This document shows positions 22,921 through 34,680 of a stretch of DNA of 64,000 nt, in pieces. The stretch's first letter is position 1; each line of letters starts with the position of its first letter. The stretch spans positions 1,439,001-1,503,000 of the forward strand of contig CAMQGK010000297.1 in assembly GCA_947000775.1 (NCBI GenBank). The letters run 5' to 3'. A program made the position numbers and the translations under genes. The DNA comes from Pterois miles. Its lineage: Eukaryota > Chordata > Actinopteri > Perciformes > Scorpaenidae. The notes beneath the pieces are model-generated. The model did no database searches. It worked only from the letters and a program-made list of their open reading frames with translations, and had not been told where the DNA came from.

Positions 22921-22933
22921 GATTGGAAATGAC

Positions 22934-23287
22934 TTATGTTTGCAGGTTATAATGCTATACCCACATGTGTTTAGTTACCATGCTAACTTAACAAAACACC
23001 CAGGACTGCAGTTCCATTGTGCCGACAGGATGGAATAAATAATAAAACTGCACAAACTAAGATGTGTCTGTGTTCAGACTGCTATTATAGGGCAAGGGGG
23101 TGGGCGCTGCCGGTAACATTTATATAGACCATGAGACTCTATTGCACATCTAATATGTCTAAAAGTGAAAACAAAACAGAGCATGTTTTTTTACAATTAA
23201 ATACTTAATAGTATATATAAATAATAGCCACTATAAATACTATATATAATAATAAATCACAGCCAACACATCTGGTGTGAAGTTGAA
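22934..23287. other. Intergenic sequence
   Basis: AT-rich; nothing recognised. Confidence 0.3.
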
Positions 23288-23560
23288 CCAAAGCTGTAGT
23301 GGGTAGAAATGGAGCAAATTGATTAAAAAGTAATTTTTGTAAAACAGTCACTGTATCCTGTCAGTACTGCATGAAACGGGTACAGAGACTGGAGGAAAAC
23401 AACCAATCAGAGCTGATCTGGAGTCTGCTGTCCAGCTGCTGTCCATGAGAGCTGATAATCAATCAATCACAAACTTTGACCAAATGGTTAAACCAGGCAG
23501 CGCTGATTAAATTTGAATCAATATTCTGTCACTGTAATACCTATTTCTCTCCTCAAATAT
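23288..23560 (-). repeat. Family E repeat, partial
   Basis: GCTGTAGTGGGTAGAAATGG and AGCAAATTGATTAAAAAG match the reverse complement of the end of the copy at 56750-57202. AACCAATCAGAGCTGATC also fits that family. Confidence 0.55.
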
Positions 23561-24730
23561 TTTCACAAACACCTCGTAGTTAGTGTTTAGCTGTAAAATG
23601 CCATGTGGAGATCTGCTGAGGAAATACCAAGCACCACAGAGGGGTGTGACAACGAGGCAGTTTGTGGCTCACTGGGATGAGAATGTGTTAGCGCCAAGCA
23701 GCAAGAATCTCCAGCTGGACTGTCGGCACTCCAGTTGCATTGTGGGTAATACATGGAGTTACATACAAAATGTTAATTTGCTGTTGCAACAATTTTAATG
23801 TGACCCAAGGGAGACTTTTATTCAGTCTGTGTTTAAACACTGATAATGTAAAATTAATGTAGTTTCATTATGATTTTATATTATAAATTACATAACTCAA
23901 GAAAGTTTCGAGAGTATGCTAACTAATTTTTAAAGGAAATTGATGAAAATCAATCCAAAAATCTTTAAAGAACTAAAACTTAAACATACTGATGCTTGTC
24001 CTTTAAAATCACCTAATCAGCCTAAAAGATCACTCACTTTAACATGCTTCTATTGTTACTGGAGACCATTTAATATGGAAAAGCAATAAAACATAAAGAG
24101 AAAGGGAATTTTGCTTATTAGCTTTATATAATTCTTCATTTGTATGTACACACACATGCACTGAAACAAATGCCCATGCATAGCCTATCAGCGTACAGAA
24201 AACATGCGCACACAAACAAAGAGTGTATGCCGTCACACACACACACACAGTCCGTCACGCCCTCTCCTGACCTGAACATTAGCAGGAAGGCCTGTAAACA
24301 CAACACTGGTATTTTTTTTTTTTTTTTTTTATCAGCTGTGTGTGTGCGTGTTTGAAAGGTCTGGAAATAATTAAGATAAGGGCTTGAGGGGACGGTGTAG
24401 GGGGAGGGAGGGGGAGGCTGACAGACATGCATCTCCCTGCTATATTTAGCTGAGTGAGGTATTCGGAGGCGGGACAATTCCTCCGTTGCTGCAGAGGCTT
24501 CCCCTCCCCCTCCCTGTGCGTATCTAACAACTGTACCTGAGATTCTTTGATAGATTTCCCACAAAACTGAATGCAGCAAACCGATTGTGCGGAGAGCCGG
24601 GGAGCAGGAAAGCTCCTCGCCATCTCTTGGCTTTGCTGATATCAGACCCTCAGAGAGACCACAGTGTTGGCACCTTCATTCTTCACTGTACTGTGTTGGT
24701 GTTATTGTATAAGTAGTGGAAGTACTAACA
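23561..24730. other. Intergenic sequence with possible regulatory patch
   Basis: Short CA repeats near 24150-24250 and a T-run at 24312-24330. The GC-richer 24333-24550 is listed separately. No gene is seen. Confidence 0.3.
24333..24550. promoter_or_regulatory. Candidate enhancer: E-box, GATA, MEF2-type and TCF-like motifs
   Basis: CAGCTG at 24333-24338, GATAA at 24375-24379, CTATATTTAG at 24440-24449 (an exact YTAWWWWTAR MEF2 consensus) and CTTTGA at 24545-24550, in a non-repetitive, GC-richer patch. Motif co-occurrence only; function is inferred. Confidence 0.25.
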
Positions 24731-25262
24731 TCGACTGTGTATAAGAAGCGGATGTAGTCATCACGACGTCACCCACTGGTTTGAAGACTGCCGTTTTTAA
24801 GCCTTGAGTTAGGCATGTTGGCTAAATACAACAGACCAAAAAGTAACCTAAAAGGTAATTTTCATGAACTGAAAACACACTGTTAAAGAGTTAAAGTTGT
24901 AAGACGAAAACACGACAACACCCAGACTGGACAACACCATGGTAGCGACCTGTCAATGAAAAGTAGCCACGCCCTGAAGCATCCCCTGTTTTATGGTCTA
25001 TTTGACTCTAAATGGGACCATAATTTACTAAATGGACATCATGCTGTAATGAAGAAGACTTGAAACTAGAGATTGAGACCATAAACTCATGTTTACACTG
25101 TTTACTGAGGTAATAAATCAAGTGTGAAGTAGACTCATTTTCCCATAGACGTCCATACAATCAGACTTCTTTTTGCAACCAGAGGATTCGCCCCCTGCTG
25201 GATATTAGAGACGATGCAGGTTGAAGGCATTGGCTTCACTTTTCAGACCTGGAGATTGACCA
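24731..25262 (+). repeat. Family F repeat
   Basis: Shares long stretches with 41280-41795: AACTCATGTTTACA.TGTTTACTGAGG, TAATAAATCAAGTG, GACTTCTTTTTGCAACCAGAGGA and CGCCCCCTGCTG. Ends are approximate. No coding capacity. Confidence 0.8.
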
Positions 25263-25289
25263 CTGAGTAATAGCCAATGCAGTAGAAAA

Positions 25290-25880
25290 TGTAGCCTAAT
25301 ACTACTAGTTGAATCAATATTGATAGTAGAAGTGGCAGTTGAAGCCGTAGAAATACTACTACTAGTCACATTAATGAGTAAAAATAGATTCCTAATTAGT
25401 AGTAGAATTAGCAGTAGTGCTGGCTGTGTACCACTAGTTGCAGTAATGACAGTAGCAGCTGTAAAAGCAGTTGTAATCATAGTAGTAATCATTTTTAGTA
25501 GTTATAGTCTACTACTAGTAGTAATGATGATAGTTAGTATAGTATAGTAGTACAGTAGAAATACAAATAATGAGAGTACTAGTAGATAGGTGAGAGCTGT
25601 AGTAATAACAGCAATAGCAGCAGTAATTTTTATCATGCATCAGTAGCAGGTTACAGTGGCAGCAGCAATGATAATAGCATCATAAGCAAACTAGTAATAG
25701 GTAATATTTTAGTGAGTAGCAGTAGTGGAATGAGTACTAACACTAGCAAAAGTATCAGTACTTTAGTAATGAGTAGTTGTAGTAAAAGCAGTTGTAATAC
25801 TAGAATTAGTAATGATAGTTGCAGCAGTAGTTGTTACAATAATGGCAGTATTAGTGGTGGCACTAGTAGTAGTATATATG
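25290..25880. repeat. Long degenerate (AGT/AGC/AAT)n trinucleotide tract
   Basis: About 590 bp dominated by variants of AGT (TAGTAGTAATAGCAGTAG style) with persistent three-base periodicity. It creates Ser/Asn-rich or Val/Ile-rich open frames at 25320-25547 and 25712-25930 that are repeat artefacts. The many interruptions suggest an old expanded tract. Confidence 0.85.
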
Positions 25881-25929
25881 AGTGTATAATTTTGTTTAAT
25901 ATAGCAGCTGGATTATGCTCCAGATATTG

Positions 25930-28066
25930 ACATTATTGTTATTAGTTCCCCAACAAAACCTGACCAAAACGTTGACCAATGAAGCAGACAAAAGTGTATT
26001 TTTTTATTTGGAGAATTTGCTTGTCTTGAAACCAAACAGTGTATACAGAAAATTACCTCTAATGAACAGACACTTATTATAATATTTCAGAATTACTCTC
26101 TTTACTCAGGGGGCATAATATCCTCATTTCCAATTAAAAACATAATATTGAACTGTGTCGATGTTGCTGCTGCGCAGCTGTCAGCCCCAGTGAGTCTATT
26201 CTCTCACCCGTTTAATCCCTTAGAAAAGCCTGAAGCTGCTACACTGAATATCGACACAGTTACCGTAAAACGTTCAGTTTCATCCAATGTGAATCATCCA
26301 CTGAAAGGATGAATAAAAAGTTTAGTTGCTGAATTTCCAGCTTGTTCATCCGGCAAGTCATTTGCTGCAGGCATCTTACGTTCACTCCCGAGTCTCCCTT
26401 ATGCTAAGACTCTTTCTTTGATATATCTCTACATGCTGATGTGTTTGGAATCAAATTGCAGGTTTTGTAATGCCATTAAATATTGTGCTCTGCAAAGCAG
26501 GTCTGTGTCTGTTTTGAGGAGAGGATCAACATGGAGACGGTGCGCCCGGAGGCATCGTAACCAGCACGTCGTAAAGACAGGCGACTCCACCTCAGCAGCA
26601 TTAAAACTGAGAGAGAGCACTACATTAATGAAATAGAAAGACAGAGGAGGAGATGGAGGGAAAGGAGGGAGGGTTTGGGAACGACAGGTTGCAGTTACAG
26701 CTGGGACTGGGAGAAACTGAGATAATAGAAGTTTTAGAGTTAAAGACAAACTGCAGCTCCAGGCCCAAATCTATGTATAGCACGCACTTAGTCTGTTTTC
26801 TGAGTGTCTTTCCAGGAAGACAATAGATTTTATTTTAGTAGGTCTGAAAATCAACATGCATAAGCATGAAAACAATACATGTTTTCATCATTAAAATAGT
26901 TGCATTTCAGACTTTTCACACAATGCTTCAAAATTAGTTCTTGTTCAAAGATTTTTTGCATCATAAATAAAGATGACCAAAAACATTTTTCAGGCAAGTT
27001 TCAAGGTTTTCAAACTATAGCCGACTGATATGATCGACAAACAGAAATCTCTCAGTGTAATGTCATGTATGTGCTGTAAATAAAAGCATGCAAAATCACT
27101 GGTGCAGCCCTTTAACTCTGCACATCTACCATGTTACATATTTTTCACAGGATTTAGTTGATGTTTGGATTTTTTTGGTGCAAGTCTAGTCGAAGATAAA
27201 CATCCAATTTATTCATACAAACTGAACTTGAATAAGTTAACTCAACTTGAATAGTACCTTGCAAATGCACCCTGCATTGTGTTTTTACATGCTTAAATAA
27301 TTCCTTATATTTATATATATATCCCCAAATAATCCTGTTTTTAATCAACTTGAAGAGTCAAATGCCGATTAATTTGGGCATGAGTGAGTAAGATTTTATG
27401 TTAAATGTTGACTTAATTATTATTTGAAATTAAAAGCTTACACTGTAACTTTTAACTTTTTAAAACTGACAACTACTGTCACTAACAATCTTATCTGATA
27501 TAACCTAAGGTAATGCCCCCCTGAAAAAAGCTTTCAAGCATTCACAGGCATAGATTGCTCCAGGTGTTTTGTGGGCCAGTTTCACCCGGTTCCCTCAACA
27601 AAAAGCCAATGGGATTTTTCCATTGGGTTTTGGATTATTGCAGAAAATACGCTGTGTGGCAAATATATATTTATGATACATTTTATTCAGCAAGATAATC
27701 TCCACAAATGAACACCACCACTTTTTGAACTGATTTTTGAAGTGTGAATGCAATCGCCAGAAGTAAAAAGCTAACGTATGCATGAGCATATCGAGCATAA
27801 ACATGGATGAGTCGGCATGATGACATTTAGTCGTCTCATTTAGCCACTTGTTAGCAACCACTTTTTTAAAGACATATAAAGGCTTCAGTGTGAGAAAATG
27901 TATTTTGCATTTTATATCTTAGAACAAAACGTTAAAATCTCATAAGATCATCATTTCAGGCATCTAAGTAAAAGCTCCCCAAAAAACGAGGGAACTGGAA
28001 GTGCTAAAATGCTAACTCATTTCCATTTTTTTGGGCTCATTCCTGCAGTGCTCTATAGAGATGTAT
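25930..28066. other. Intergenic sequence, no gene or named repeat
   Basis: Mostly AT-rich and unique within the window. 26100-26720 is GC-richer, with homeodomain-type CAATTAAAA at about 26131, but carries no supportable exon. Confidence 0.3.
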
Positions 28067-28425
28067 GTAAGATAAGATAAGATAAGATAAGATGAACCTT
28101 TGTTAATCCCCGGAGGGAAATTCAGGTTTTTGTTACACTCTGTTGTTAATTTCACACAGTACACATAGACCTGAAATGCATACATGCTCAAACAGGACCT
28201 ATATACATGCATCAATGGAGAGATGTCAGAGTGAGGGGGCTGCTCCTGACAAGCACCCCGAGCAGTTGGGGGTTTGGTGCCTTGCTCAGGGGCACCTCGG
28301 CAGTGCCCAAGAGGTAAACTGGCACCTCTCCAGCAACCAGTTGGTCTTGGTCCATGTTGGGACTTGAACCGGTGACCCTCCGATTCCTAAACGAAGTCCC
28401 TACGGACTGAGCTACTGACACCCCC
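28067..28425 (-). mobile_element. SINE-1, reverse orientation
   Basis: Read on the minus strand: tRNA-like head from 28425 (TAGCTCAGTCCGTAGGGAC; B box GGTTCAAGTCC), CTGGTTGCTGGAGAGGTGCC, CTTGGGCACTGCCGAGGTGC, and a tail near CCGGGGATTAACAAAGG ending in (TTATC)n at 28067-28093. It resembles the AFC-type tRNA SINEs of perciform fishes (from memory). The tail repeat differs from the CTT-type tail of the copy at 31923. Confidence 0.85.
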
Positions 28426-29205
28426 AAAGAGTGAAGATGTAAATATGTTTGAGTTGTACCATATGTCCATCCCTGTGTATGTGAGAGTGAGGTAAAAAAA
28501 ATTAACCAAATAACTACTGAAAAGGAGGTGGAAATGGGAGATTTCTGGTCTCCCAGTAAAAAAGTTTGCAGCCTCACGCTCACCTGGAAGCTGCAGGAAA
28601 CTGGGAACGATTTATTTCACATCAAGACATCAGCCAACAGCCTGGGGAATACAGCACAGCAGGAAGCATGAAACCCAAACCCTTCCTGTCCAGCTCTCAC
28701 TGAGAGAGAGATTATATCATATCACGTGCGTATGATTGTGTGACTATATGTAACTGTACTCTGCTGATACAGACGCTCTAATTTTATAAAGCAGAAGTGC
28801 TTCACTGTTTGTCGACATGGATTTCATGTGAGAACATTAATCTCATCAATCTGATCATCATGTGATATACAGCGTATACACCTTTAACATGCCATGTGAC
28901 CACTAAATCAGGTGTTCACAGGCAATCAGTGGAATTGTCTTGCAAAGTGTGTGTGTGTGTTTTGTTATAAATCACCTACATGCACATGTTGGCAGCTGAA
29001 ACACAGTGTAAACCACAAACAAAAGCACTGCTGGCGAATAAAATAGGACGCTGCTTTGTTTTTTTTTTTTAGCTCTAAATAATATAATGTTAAGCTGCAT
29101 GCTTTTTTATTTCAGTGATATTTGATGCTTCAACTTACAGTTTGTCGCGCATCTCAGCAGCTAATGTGTACACATAGGGTTAAAGCTGCAACAATCAATC
29201 AGGGG
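28426..29205. other. Intergenic sequence
   Basis: Nothing recognised apart from a short GT run near 28947. Confidence 0.3.
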
Positions 29206-29668
29206 CCAACCTTTAGGTCTGAAAAGTGAAGCCAATGCTAAAGGGCCTTAAACTTGCACTCTCTCTAATCGCCAGCAGGGGGCGACGCCTCTTGTTGCAA
29301 AAGAAAATCTGATTGTATAGAAGTCTATGACAAAATGAGTCTATTTGCTTCTTCAATACAGCATGATGACACAGGGTGTTTAAGGCGACACAGGATACAG
29401 GATGATTTAGGGTGTGGCTACCTTGTGATTGACAGGCAGCTACCATTGTCCGTTCTGGGTGTTGTCATGTTTTTGTCATACAACTTTAAGCCTTTCACAG
29501 TGTGTTATCGCCACCCTCTCGTGTCACTTCTGGCTGCAAAAAACAACATAGTGGCCAGATACAAGATGGCAAAGGCCAAAATGACACAAACTCAAGGCTT
29601 CAAAACAGCAAACCACAAACCAGTGGGTGACGTCATGATGACTGTGTCTTCTTATATACAGTCTATGC
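29206..29668 (-). repeat. Family F repeat, reverse orientation
   Basis: GTCTGAAAAGTGAAGCCAATGC at the left and TTCTTATATACAGTCTATGC at the right are the complements of the ends of 24731 and 41280. CGCCAGCAGGGGGCGACGCC is the complement of the conserved CGCCCCCTGCTG block. A full CRE (TGACGTCA) is at 29628-29635. The open frame at 29335-29688 is not a gene. Confidence 0.78.
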
Positions 29669-31860
29669 AATCAATACATTTATATTAGTAATGGATCAAA
29701 TGACTGTATGTAAAAGAGGTCACTCATGGTGATGAACCTATGGAGAATTATATCCAAGCATTTAATGGCAGGGACAGTGATGTTGAGAAACTAGCAAGAC
29801 TCTACTACACTGGATTTTTAAAATGATCGAGCCCAGTTAGCAGCACAAGCTTCAAAAGTTACTGAATTTAACAAGAAAATCGGCAACGCTGACAGTCCAT
29901 CGCTTCATGTCTCCCTCCAAAGCCACTGCCCAAAATTATCATTTTGAACATCAATGTATCACGGTGAACGTGAACGGCGAACAACAATATTGTTAGTAGA
30001 CACAGCTGTCAAGCTAGCAGCTTGTGGAAGACGATGAGCACATGGACCGAGAGCAGGCAGGTGGGCAGGCAGGTGCAGGCTGTCCAATCATGACATAGAG
30101 TATTTGATTTGTTCATTGCTATTGAAATGTAATGAGAATATCAACATAACAATATAACAAAAAGTGTTTAAGATCTTTACCAACCCTTCGTTTAAGCATC
30201 TTTCAGCTCATTGCTTTAGTTTTACAGTCCACAGCTTTACGGTTTGGGTTCACTCTCATAGTGATTTTAGTCACAGTAGGAGGCTGTTTTCAGTGAATAA
30301 GTTCTGATAAACCAACTACTGATCAGCTTCAAATGGCAGACAGACAGTTGGTGAACACAGAGTAGCGTTTAGAACATAAAGAGACAGATATCTCTTTAGT
30401 CTATATAATTGGTGGAGACCGAAGCAGAGCAAAAAGGAGGGTGAATTTTGAACATTCATCAGTTGCGCATAAACTCATTTATGTGCAACAGTTGCTCCAT
30501 ATCTGCTAGACGTACATTTTATTCAACTTTGCAAACAAGGTCACATATTAGTTTCTGCTTCATGCAGCTTTAAAGTATCTGCAGTAATTCCAGAGAAAGT
30601 GTCTCGTTTCAAAGTTGTGACTACATCTTATGTAAAAAAAAAAAAAAAATTAAAATAACAAAATAAAACTCTACAATAAGCTTTTAAAGTTCTTTTATCA
30701 GCACCAGTGAGAGATATTTCTTGCCAGGTGTTTCATAGTGTGTTCCTCAGTAAATACATGTCGTGCCACTGGTGTATCCAGTCATGTTTTCCATCACATA
30801 CTGGTTACCTCACCTCTTCTCTGAGTCATCATACACGTTTCAAAAAGGTTTCATTTGACTATAAATGTTCAGAAAACCACTGTGAACCAATGAATCCTTC
30901 ACATTGAGTAAAATCCCGACAATCACCAGTGTGGAGTCACGCGGTTTTCACCTTACGACAGCGGTGGAGCATGTGTGAGAGCTGCAGGTATGACATGCCT
31001 GTAGGAAAGAAAAACAGAGACATGTGGCTTTAATGTGGAGCAGGCCTGGAGCAGGGACCTCCATGCAGCCGGGAGACCTTGAAAACACACCTCGGGATGG
31101 AAAGCAGCATGGTACACACACACGCATTCCTCCAGCCAGATATCTCAAATATGTGCTGCGGTTTGACTTCAGCTCTTACCTGCAAGAGGCTGAGAAATAC
31201 AGCTGAACGTGTGCAGGTCTGGTAATGATTTCAACATGGTTTCATTCTCTCCGTTTGTGTGGATCAGACATGGGTTAAACCATTGCTGCATATATACAAA
31301 TAAAGAGAGTTTCAGACAGACAGTGAGAGAATAAGATTCCAAGTGATCATGTGTAAACCCCAAACTACTGATACATCACGCCTTCAAATAAATGCAAAGA
31401 ATCATTTATTAAGTGATGAAATAGTTGTTTATCTTCAGAGGAAACTCTTGGCTGCATGTTAGAGACTTGTGAGAAATCCTTGTCTCTTCCCCCAGAGAGA
31501 GATGCTGCAGACTTCCCCGTCAGATCACAGCAGCTGAGCTGTGATTTCAGATACGACAGGGCTGAGTGGATGCCTGCGCCCTGAAACACACATGACAGGA
31601 TTACAAGAGAAAGCCGCTTGAGTAGAAAGAGAAAAAAATAATGTTTTAGGCGAGAGATGAATTAATGTTTAATATGTATTCTGAGGCAGAGGAATAGGAC
31701 ACTTTTTTCTTCTCTACAAATTAACATGTTATGCTTTAAAAAATCATTATGTTATGCATTTTTCCACCTCAAACAGAATCCAGTTCATCAAGTTTGGGGG
31801 TCGTCATTGTCTTCAAAGACAAAGCAAAAATACATGGTTGTGCCTCCCTTACCAAAAAGA
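29669..31860. other. Intergenic sequence, nothing supported
   Basis: About 2.2 kb without recognisable repeats or exons. It has an A-run at 30635-30650 and a short GCAGGTGGGCAGGCAGGTGC direct repeat near 30056. Confidence 0.3.
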
Positions 31861-31922
31861 AATTTATTAATTTATTAATATACTTACATAGTATACTTTC
31901 AGTATATTTTTTTATCTACTTC

Positions 31923-32252
31923 GGGGCGGCAGTAGCTCAGTCTGTAGGGAGTTGGCTTGGGAACCGGAGGGTCACCGGTTCAAGTCCCGACATGAGTGTG
32001 AACTGGTTGCTGGAGAGGTGCCAGTTTACCTCTTGGGCACTGCCGAGGTGCCCCTGAGCAAGGCACCAAACCCCCAACTGCTCGGGGGGCTTGTCAGGAG
32101 CAGCCCCCTCACTCTGACATCTCTCCATTGTTGCATGTTTGTGCATGTGTGTGTTCGGGTCTGCATGTACCGTGTATAAGTTAACAACAGAGTGAAAAAA
32201 TTGAATTTCCCCTCGTGGGACTAATAAAGGAATATCTTCTTCTTCTTCTTCT
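31923..32252 (+). mobile_element. SINE-1, full-length copy
   Basis: Begins GGGGCGGCAGTAGCTCAGTC (A-box region) with B box GGTTCAAGTCC at 31977-31987. Then come GGTTGCTGGAGAGGTGCCAG, CCCCTGAGCAAGGCACC and AATTTCCCCTCGTGGGAC, the conserved AATAAAGGAATATC, and a (TTC)n tail. CTACTT occurs on both sides (31916-31921, 32254-32259), a probable short target-site duplication. Open frames across it are repeat artefacts. Confidence 0.9.
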
Positions 32253-32550
32253 TCTACTTATCAGAGATATACTTAACAAAAGTATTGTTAATTATACTTG
32301 GCTCATACCGACAAGTATACAGAAGTCTAAGGCTTATAGGCCTACTTGTACTTAATCCTCTGATCAAGATGTACTTGATGTACTTAAGAAAGTATTCTGG
32401 CCTTTATCAGCCTACACAAAGGTGTACTTGGCTTGTAGTTGTAGTTATTTTTTGATAGAGTTGTGCGTTAAAGTGTGTGAGAGTTTGTAAAAGAAAGAAT
32501 TTACTTAAGTTTGACTTACGTACTTAAGTTTTTGAGTTATCTTCTCATGG

Positions 32551-32628
32551 TAATGATAATAATAGTAATAATAATAATAATAAAAGAAGAAGAAGAAGAA
32601 GAAGAAGAAGAAGAAGAAGAAGAAGATA
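32551..32628. repeat. (AAT)n-(GAA)n compound microsatellite
   Basis: AATAATAATA followed by about 15 AAG units. Confidence 0.95.
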
Positions 32629-32939
32629 ATATATGAAGAAGTCGCTGCATGTGTGCGTTAAGTGCAACTTGAGTCCAAGTCACAGACTCGAGTCACCATC
32701 TCTGCTAAATTGTGGGCTACAAGAATATATAAAGTATAAAAACTACTTAACTAGTGGTTTACTGAGAGTATACTTAAAAGTGTACTTTCATAAACTATAA
32801 AGTGCGCTACAAGTACATACAAGTACACTGCAATAAAAAAAAAAATATTAAACTAATAGTTTACTGAGAGTATACTTAAAAGTGTACTTTTATAAGCTGT
32901 AAAGTGGGCTACAAGTATAGTTGCAGTATAAAAGCTATT

Positions 32940-33015
32940 AAAGAAAGAAAGAAAGAAGAAAGATATTCCTTTATTAGTCCCAAAGGGGGGAAATTTATTT
33001 TTATATTTTTTTTTT

Positions 33016-33048
<33 letters not shown>

Positions 33049-33245
33049 AAAGGGAGAAAGTTGGAGGGGGGGGGTTGTTCTGAAGAAGGGCCAGAAGAGG
33101 TGGGGGGTTTGGGTCTTGGGGGGGGGGGCCGGGGGGGAGGAGGAAGAGAGAAACTGCCCCCTCACCAGCAAGTAGTAGTTCTTTGTGGATTGGGGAATTG
33201 TGGTCCCCTCCCCCACCCTCCTAACCCAAATCATAAAGGAAGAAC
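32940..33245 (-). repeat. SINE-1 copy with aberrant, homopolymer-rich sequence
   Basis: The tail end is clear (GATATTCCTTTATTAGTCCC, the SINE-1 tail in reverse), preceded by an AAAG microsatellite. It then runs into an A-run of about 40. 33050-33240 aligns only loosely with the SINE body: AGAAACTGCCCCCTCACCAG for AAACTGGCACCTCTCCAG, and GGGAATTGTGGTCCCCTCCC for the B-box region. Differences are almost all expansions of G, C, A or T runs. Confidence 0.65.
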
Positions 33246-33510
33246 CCAAACTAGTTGTTTACTGAGAATATCATTTAAAGTGTACTTACATAAACTAAAA
33301 TGTGGGCTACAAGTATAAACTAGTAAACTATCAATATACTTATTGTATATTTGCAGTACAAAATAAAAATTACAAATAAACTAGTTGTTTACCATTCTTA
33401 CACTTAAAGTATACTTAAAGTACAAGTATACTACTAGTACACTGATATAGAAAGCATAAGATATAAAAATACTGAAGTATACTTCAGAAAATTACTTTTT
33501 TATGAGGGCT

Positions 33511-34162
33511 TTCAAATCTGTCCTTGTATTTGGACAGTTTAACAGACTTTACACCCACGTACCGTAAGTGCACGTGCAGTACACAGATGTGAGATAATGT
33601 GCAGACAAAGTAGGACTAGAATGAGCAGTTTGGATGAAAGAGGCGTCCTTTTACGTCGACAGTTTACATCTTTTCTGCTCTCAGTTAGAGAGATTAAGAT
33701 GCCATTTCAGTAAGGTCACAGTGACCGCAGGTGAGTGTGGATTAGCTCGTATAAAACTAACAACCTGCACTTAGCTTTTACAGCGTGCACTCAATCTTAC
33801 CTCAAATCTTTTTTTTTTTGAGAAAGTCTTCAGTCCAATATAAATTAAAATGCTTTTTGTTTTACGACGTCATTACTGCTTGATAAATTTGATGTCCTCT
33901 GTACGACGCGGGCCCAAAGCAGGCCTGAAGCACGGCACATAAACCACGCAGAGTAAGCTACGCTGTAGTACGATGATCACCTGCCTGCTTTCTGTCACAG
34001 AAGGCTTACACTTCTGCTCTGAACCCACCGGCTGACAGAAGACCAACAGATTAGCTAATTAGATGTGCAGGTACACTGTGCTGTTGAGACTGGGAGGTGT
34101 GTGTTACAGTTACCCATAACACCCAGAACTTTGCTGTTTACACATGTTTGCAGAACTACAAT
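33511..34162. other. Intergenic sequence
   Basis: No supported feature. Confidence 0.3.
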
Positions 34163-34680
34163 TTATAGGAGTAATGTGTAACATATAATATTTACTACAT
34201 TTCCGTTAGCGTATGATTGCCTGAAACAAAGAATCACTGTGTTTTCGTCAGCTCAGAATGAGCCTGTCGTATCTACATAGGGAGTGGGTCCTCTTCAAGG
34301 AGTCCGCCATATTGCCCCACCATGTTTCTACAGTAGCCCAGAATGGACAAACCAAATGCTGGTTCCAGAGCGAGCCTTGCGTGTTTTTACATTACCCAAA
34401 GGTTACCGTAGTTGTCCGACACACTTGTAAAAACGTTGTAACGTGAGCTGCAGAGTGCAGAACTGTGTTACCATCAGCTGCTGTCTGACTTCCACTGCTC
34501 CTACAGCAGTGTTATTACGGTAAGGAGGTCCTCTGAGTGAGGTGAACAATGTTACCGTGGTATTGCATTTGGCGGCTCACATTACCGCAGTCTTGGAAAA
34601 GGAGAAGTGAGCGAAGAGGCACTCGTTTGGTTGCAATCTGTAACCACACCACTAGATGGTGCCAATGCTGTCCCTTTAAA
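34163..34680 (+). repeat. Family C element, diverged copy
   Basis: Left end resembles AGTAATGTGTAAC. Interior CACCATGTTTCTACAGTAGC, CCAGAATGGACAAACCAAAT and CGAGCC match 13450-13510. Right end ACTAGATGGTGCCAATGC..CCCTTTAAA. The frame 34258-34446 lies inside and is not a gene. Confidence 0.65.

Larger units (their letters stand above)
31861..33510. repeat. Family H: tandem TATACTTAAAAGTGTACTT units hosting two SINEs
   Basis: A phrase of about 70 bp (TTTACTGAGAGTATACTTAA, AAGTGTACTTT, CTATAAAGTG, GCTACAAGTA) occurs near 32757, 32858 and 33258, with a decayed fourth near 33385. The first two are about 100 bp apart. Related TACTTAAGTATACTTGG-type sequence starts at 31870. SINE-1 copies at 31923 and 32940 interrupt it. 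Confidence 0.7.

Noticed and set aside
24136..24579. 147-codon minus-strand frame
   Set aside because: Runs through a CA repeat and a T-run; no protein character.
25320..25930. Open frames coding Ser/Asn-rich or Val/Ile-rich proteins
   Set aside because: They follow directly from the degenerate AGT triplet repeat.
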